Shown in pieces: positions 6,456-9,793 of a stretch of 9,793 nt of DNA. Each line of letters begins with the position of its first letter. The stretch's first letter is position 1. The position numbers and the translations under genes were made by a program. The DNA is taken from NCBI GenBank assembly GCA_003565035.1, contig PXDP01000344.1, positions 1 through 9,793 on the forward strand, read 5' to 3'. The notes beneath the pieces were generated by a model. The model ran no database searches and had not been told where the DNA came from. It was given only the letters and a program-made list of their open reading frames with translations. The DNA is from PVC group bacterium. GTDB lineage: Bacteria; Verrucomicrobiota; Kiritimatiellia; SS1-B-03-39; UBA6053.

Positions 6456-7853
6456 ATGCACCTCACCTTCCTCGGCGCCGCCGGCAATGTCACCGGTTCC
6501 TGCACCCTGCTTGAAACCGGCTCTTCCCGAATCCTGATCGACTGCGGATTTGTGCAGGAACGAAAATTTCAGGACCGCAACTGGGAGCCCTTCCCGGTGG
6601 ACCCCGCCTCCTTGGACGCGGTGATCCTTACCCACGCGCATCTGGATCACTGCGGACTTCTGCCGCGTCTCGTGGCTCAGGGATTCAAAGGCACTATTCT
6701 CGGCACCGCCGCCACCTGCGATATTGCGGCCATTATCCTGCGCGACAGCGCCCGCATTCAGCAGGAGGACCTCAGACAAAAGCAAAAGCGCCATCAACGC
6801 GAAGGCCGGAAACCCAAGCATTCCTATCAACCGCTATATGATCCGGATGATGCCGAGGACGCGATCCAGCAGTTCAGTCCGGTGCCCTTTGAAAAAAGCC
6901 TGGAAATCATTCCCGGAGTCCATGCGGTCTGGTATGAAGCCGGGCACATTCTCGGCGCGGCCAGCGTCCGGATTGAAGTCGAAGAAAACAGCACAACCAG
7001 ATCTCTGCTGTTTTCCGGCGATGTAGGCCGCAAGAATATGCCGCTGATCCGTGATCCGGTCATTCCGCACGGCGCGGACACCCTGATTCTCGAATCCACC
7101 TACGGCGACCGCGATCACGATATGCACGAAGCGATTGAAGATCAGCTGGCCCGGGTCATCTGCGACACCCATCAGGCCGGCGGCAATCTGATTATCCCCA
7201 GTTTTGCCGTGGAACGTGCTCAGGATCTGCTCTTTCATTTCACCCGGCTGCTGCGCGCCAAACGCATCCCCCCCACGATGGTCTTTATGGACAGTCCCAT
7301 GGCCGTTCGCGTCACCGAGATTTTCATGAAGCACAAATCCCTGTTCGACAGCAAAACCAGAGCCATGCTGGATCAGGGCGTGAACCCCTGCGATTTTTCC
7401 GGGCTCAAAATGGCGCGAACGCGTGAACAGTCCAAAGCCATCAACCAGATCCGCGGCACCATCTGCGTGATTGCCGGCAGCGGAATGTGCACCGGCGGCC
7501 GCATCAAGCACCACCTCAAGGCCAACCTGGCCCGCCCGGAAAGTACCGTTCTCTTTGTGGGATATCAGGCCGAGGGCACCCTGGGCCGGGCCATTCTCCG
7601 CAAACCCAAAACCGTGAGGGTCCTGGGGCAGGAAATTGAAGTCAAAGCCCGCATCGAACAAATTAACGGGTTCAGCGGTCATGCCGACCGCAACGAGCTC
7701 ATCACCTGGATGGAAGCGCTCGACCCCAAACCCGACAGGATCTTCCTGAATCATGGTGAAGCGTCTGTCGCCCAAGCCTTCGCAAAAACACTTCACGACA
7801 AAACAGGCATTCAGACTCAGACCGCCGAGTATCAGAAACGGCTGTCACTCTGA
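6456..7853 (+). CDS. MBL-fold/beta-CASP ribonuclease-type metallohydrolase
   Basis: A 465-residue protein of the metallo-beta-lactamase superfamily with an inserted beta-CASP domain, the CPSF73/Ysh1-like group that acts on RNA. Zinc-ligand motifs are all present: HAHLDH (60-65), AGHILGA with H164, FSGDVG with D189 and SGHAD with H409, plus the C-terminal NHGE (432-435). beta-CASP features include ESTYGDR (213-219), PSFAVERAQDLLF (248-260) and GSGMCTGGRIKHHL (341-354). A basic, charged stretch at 105-122 (LRQKQKRHQREGRKPK) could help bind nucleic acid. Known relatives are endo- or 5'-exoribonucleases; the exact activity here is unproven. The KH domains of archaeal homologues are absent. The start is supported by GGAG (6445-6448) seven bases before the ATG. 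It probably shares an mRNA with the HIT gene and overlaps the convergent downstream gene by 9 bp. Confidence 0.93.
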   Translation: MHLTFLGAAGNVTGSCTLLETGSSRILIDCGFVQERKFQDRNWEPFPVDPASLDAVILTHAHLDHCGLLPRLVAQGFKGTILGTAATCDIAAIILRDSARIQQEDLRQKQKRHQREGRKPKHSYQPLYDPDDAEDAIQQFSPVPFEKSLEIIPGVHAVWYEAGHILGAASVRIEVEENSTTRSLLFSGDVGRKNMPLIRDPVIPHGADTLILESTYGDRDHDMHEAIEDQLARVICDTHQAGGNLIIPSFAVERAQDLLFHFTRLLRAKRIPPTMVFMDSPMAVRVTEIFMKHKSLFDSKTRAMLDQGVNPCDFSGLKMARTREQSKAINQIRGTICVIAGSGMCTGGRIKHHLKANLARPESTVLFVGYQAEGTLGRAILRKPKTVRVLGQEIEVKARIEQINGFSGHADRNELITWMEALDPKPDRIFLNHGEASVAQAFAKTLHDKTGIQTQTAEYQKRLSL

Positions 7854-8540
7854 GATCACCTCTTCCAGAGAAATCAGCAGGCCCACCGGTGTGTGCCGTC
7901 CGGCTGTTGCACCTTCACTTCTGAAAAACATCCGGTAAAATTCGTTTTCCGCGAGCTGGTCCACCAGATCCACAAACGCATCATCGGTCATCATCACATC
8001 TGTGCTCATCTCTGAAAACAGGATCACCTCATAGGGGGGCGTTCCCCCGAAAAGCACCGCCGGTGTCAGCCGGATGCGGACCCGGGCAGGATCCGCCCTG
8101 AGCACCGAAAAATGCGTTTGCAAAACACTGCCCACCAGGGGGGCATTCCGCGATTCATGCCGAAGCCTCGCCCGGGCATTGGCCACGACCTGGGGCACCG
8201 GCGTGCGGGTCACCGGAAAATTGGCAAAATCCCCGTCCATTAAATTCAGGGATTGGGGCTCATCCTGATTATGACGGAACCAGAACACCACCCGGTGCAT
8301 CGGGCGGTCGAGCCGCTCAAACAGCCTGGCAACCTGTTCCTGCGTCGCCGCATCCGCAATCACCATCACCTGATTAACCTCCGGATTCACCAGCACCCGG
8401 GGCCCCAGGGGGACAAATCGACGGACCTGTTCCTCCACCTCTTCCGGGTTCATCCCTTCGAACCGGTAGATCCGGGTTTGCAGCTCCCCGGCAAACAACA
8501 CCATCCACCCAAAACAGAAAAGACAGACTGCAGCCTTCAT
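7845..8540 (-). CDS. Small exported protein with a secretin-N-like domain
   Basis: A 231-residue protein of unknown function. The N-terminus MKAAVCLFCFGWMVLFAG looks like a Sec signal peptide, with cleavage near residues 18-20. Residues 22-80 have the beta-alpha-beta-beta-alpha-beta pattern of short secretin/NolW-like domains: RIYRFEGMNPEEVEEQVR, then VLVNPEVNQVMVIADAATQEQV and FERLDRP, as in the periplasmic part of GspD/PilQ. There is no secretin barrel; the remaining ~150 residues are unassigned beta-rich sequence. It is thus not a pore but perhaps a periplasmic partner or a stand-alone use of the domain. Its ATG overlaps the permease stop (ATGA), and AGGAG (8550-8554), nine bases upstream, lies within the permease gene. 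The 3' end overlaps the beta-CASP gene by 9 bp. Domain assignment is by pattern only. Confidence 0.72.
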   Translation of the reverse strand: MKAAVCLFCFGWMVLFAGELQTRIYRFEGMNPEEVEEQVRRFVPLGPRVLVNPEVNQVMVIADAATQEQVARLFERLDRPMHRVVFWFRHNQDEPQSLNLMDGDFANFPVTRTPVPQVVANARARLRHESRNAPLVGSVLQTHFSVLRADPARVRIRLTPAVLFGGTPPYEVILFSEMSTDVMMTDDAFVDLVDQLAENEFYRMFFRSEGATAGRHTPVGLLISLEEVISE

Positions 8541-9523
8541 GATTTTGATCTCCTATATTTTCCATGGATCAATACCCCAATGAGCAATAGGGCCGAGAGG
8601 CTTTTCCACAGAGGCACGCTCTCCCCGTGAAGGCAGGCCGCCTCAATCGGCGGTAAAACCGGCGCAATTCGGTCCAACAAAAAGCCCATCACCAGAGAAA
8701 GCACTATGGCACAGCCCAGATACGTAAACATCTCTTTTTTACCCAGGATTTTCCCCAGCGTCAGATATGTGGCCGCATTTGTGGCCGGACCCGCCATCAG
8801 AAACACCACCACCGTGCCGGGCGACAGGCCCGCGGCCAGCATCGACGCGGCCACCGGAAGCGAAGCAATATCACAAACATACAGCGGGGTGGCAATGGCA
8901 ATCACGGCCAGTTTCGCCCAGAGCCCGCTGCCATAGGCGGAAAACTGATCCGGATCCACCAGACCCGAAATCACCCCCGAAGCCAGGATTCCAAAAGCCA
9001 GCGGCACAGCAATGTCCCCCGCAATCGTCACAAAGCCATGCCGGATCACCCGCAAAGGCCAGGCCGGGCGGGGAGTCTCCGGGTCGCTGACCTCCTCTTC
9101 AATGACAGGCGAGTCCCTGAAAAGATTTAAAACAAGTCCGACAATCATGCCCGAAACAAAAGCCGCGGCCATATTGTACAGGGCCATACCCAGACCTAAA
9201 AGCGCCATCGCCACAAGAAACCCGTCCACCCCTGTCTGCGGCGTGGAGAGCAGAAACGCCCCCACCGCACCTTTGGAGGCGCCATGCCTCCGCATCCACG
9301 CGGCGACCGGAATCACTCCGCAACTGCACAGCGGCAGTGGAACCCCAAACAATGCACTCTTCAAGACAGAAGCTTTGCCCGGTTTGGACAGATGCTTTTT
9401 CACCCAGCGCACCGGCAAAACCACCGAAAGAACCCCGGACACCAGAAAGCCCAGTAACAAATACGGGGCCATCATCAGCAGCGTCTCCCAGCAGCCCACT
9501 AAAATATCACGCAGGAATGTCAT
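8537..9523 (-). CDS. Inner-membrane permease, SO_0444-type Cu/Zn efflux family
   Basis: A 328-residue polytopic membrane protein with about eight hydrophobic segments. Family motifs are PLPLCSCGVIPVA (62-74), LLSTPQTGVDGF (91-102), PLYVCDIASLPVA (213-225) and AGPATNAATYLT (244-255). This is the permease group (DUF318-like) that includes ArsP and the SO_0444/SO_0445 metal efflux proteins; the paired cysteines of CSCG are a likely metal or metalloid site. The charged loop between the two halves (~135-158) is short, and there is no obvious His-rich tail. Copper/zinc is the best guess, but arsenic-type substrates remain possible. No metal-sensing regulator is visible nearby. The start at 9523 has only a weak GGA upstream; a shorter start is not favoured because the first hydrophobic segment begins near residue 12. 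It is followed, with a 4-nt overlap, by the secretin-N-like gene. Confidence 0.88.
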   Translation of the reverse strand: MTFLRDILVGCWETLLMMAPYLLLGFLVSGVLSVVLPVRWVKKHLSKPGKASVLKSALFGVPLPLCSCGVIPVAAWMRRHGASKGAVGAFLLSTPQTGVDGFLVAMALLGLGMALYNMAAAFVSGMIVGLVLNLFRDSPVIEEEVSDPETPRPAWPLRVIRHGFVTIAGDIAVPLAFGILASGVISGLVDPDQFSAYGSGLWAKLAVIAIATPLYVCDIASLPVAASMLAAGLSPGTVVVFLMAGPATNAATYLTLGKILGKKEMFTYLGCAIVLSLVMGFLLDRIAPVLPPIEAACLHGESVPLWKSLSALLLIGVLIHGKYRRSKS

Positions 9524-9564
9524 GGTCCGAATTTAACAACACATCCCCAAACTGCAATCCCAAA

Positions 9565-9614
9565 GCCCACCACCCCGGCTTGTCCTGCCCTGTTTACACA
9601 AATCTTACTGAACA
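9565..9614. repeat. Right-end repeat, copy 1
   Basis: This 50-base segment aligns with 9655-9703, offset by about 90 bp, with a single one-base gap and a handful of substitutions: GCCCRCCACCCCG, then YTTGYCCTGCCCT and a TTTACACAAATCTTACTG-like tail. Its last part forms the left arm of a hairpin (ATCTT 9602-9606 with AAGAT 9628-9632). It lies upstream of the permease gene, so it may be leader or intergenic repeat. Confidence 0.7.
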
Positions 9615-9654
9615 ACAGTCCAGTGGCAAGATCTCAACATCTTTCCAATGACGA

Positions 9655-9703
9655 GCCCGCCACCCCGCTTGCCCTGCCCTTTATACATAAATCCTACTGG
9701 GCA
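9655..9703. repeat. Right-end repeat, copy 2
   Basis: Second copy of the repeat at 9565-9614, with the same order of blocks. Its tail gives the left arm of the longer hairpin at 9688-9724. The two copies give a tandem period of about 90 bp. Whether more copies follow beyond the window, or occur elsewhere, is unknown. Confidence 0.7.
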
Positions 9704-9724
9704 ATACTCGTACATTAGGATTTA
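9688..9724. other. Inverted repeat with 9-bp arms in the right-end repeat
   Basis: TAAATCCTA (9688-9696) and TAGGATTTA (9716-9724) are perfect inverted repeats around 19 bases. The core five pairs (ATCCT/AGGAT) correspond to ATCTT/AAGAT in copy 1 at the same 21-base separation, with a C-G pair replaced by T-A. It could be a folded RNA, a terminator for a flanking gene or a folded single-stranded DNA site. There is no T tract typical of an intrinsic terminator. Confidence 0.45.
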
Positions 9725-9752
9725 GTTCTTGTGGCGGTAGCGCAAAGGTCAT

Positions 9753-9793
9753 TTAACCACCAGCCTCACGCTCCATAACACTCTTGATGCCAA
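9753..9793 (-). CDS. Possible C-terminal end of a gene cut by the window edge
   Basis: Read on the minus strand, one frame runs open from the window edge and ends in GIKSVMEREAGG followed by TAA (9753-9755). The residue mix looks protein-like, but twelve codons cannot prove a gene and no family can be named. If real, it would be transcribed in the same direction as the permease and end 230 bp before it. Confidence 0.25.
   Translation of the reverse strand, partial: GIKSVMEREAGG

Noticed and set aside
5961..6830. 289-codon minus-strand frame over HIT and the start of the beta-CASP gene
   Set aside because: Both sense genes carry full catalytic motifs; the antisense frame has a Gly-rich shadow composition and no family signal.
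6834..7796. 320-codon minus-strand frame inside the beta-CASP gene
   Set aside because: Antisense to conserved zinc-ligand motifs, Gly/Phe/His-rich, with no independent support.
9529..9793. Integron attC-like sites at the right end
   Set aside because: ATTTAAC words (near 9531 and 9751) fit one attC half-motif, but no matching GTTRRRY partner or integrase was found.
1..9793. CRISPR array, tRNA or rRNA genes
   Set aside because: No regularly spaced identical repeats with unique spacers and no recognisable tRNA or rRNA sequence on either strand by eye.

Overview
This is a bacterial chromosomal window carrying six complete protein genes. Its two ends are gene-poor and repeat-bearing. Gene layout is compact: two 4-nt start/stop overlaps, one 9-bp convergent overlap and one 30-bp intra-operon gap. 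The core genes are GC-rich (62-67% in sampled 60-base lines). The lineage is not certain. The PolA sequence and the intergenic palindromes and repeats make a PVC-type bacterium (Verrucomicrobiota/Kiritimatiellota) my first guess, at low confidence.

Layout. Positions 1-558 hold no convincing gene. They carry three copies of a hairpin-containing intergenic repeat (copy A cut by the window edge), three short ATCNGTGG words and a stem-loop just past the first gene. Positions 559-2990 (minus strand) hold a Type II restriction-modification pair of the BsuBI/PstI family: an N6-adenine methyltransferase followed, with an ATGA overlap, by the endonuclease. This module is clearly AT-richer (33-50% GC in sampled lines) than its neighbours and looks horizontally acquired. 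Next comes polA (minus strand), encoding a full-length DNA polymerase I with all three enzymatic domains apparently intact. It is divergent from a plus-strand pair: a HIT-family nucleotide hydrolase/transferase and a metallo-beta-lactamase/beta-CASP ribonuclease-type protein. The polA-HIT divergent spacer carries two near-identical 17-19 bp palindromes exactly 31 bp apart centre to centre, the best regulatory signal in the window. The beta-CASP gene ends in a 9-bp convergent overlap with a minus-strand pair: a CSCG-motif permease of the SO_0444-type Cu/Zn-efflux family, followed by a small exported protein with a secretin-N-like domain. From 9524 to the end there is a two-copy, 90-bp-period repeat whose copies each fold into a hairpin with one compensatory base-pair change, and possibly the last codons of another minus-strand gene.

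How they work together. polA, HIT and beta-CASP fit housekeeping nucleic-acid replication and turnover. The R-M pair lies directly downstream of polA with no visible terminator between them, so it may be partly read through from polA. The permease and secretin-N-like protein are co-transcribed, but their functional link is unknown. I see no gene cluster that is clearly a new system. The strongest undescribed signals are the paired palindromes between polA and HIT and the structured repeat at the right end.
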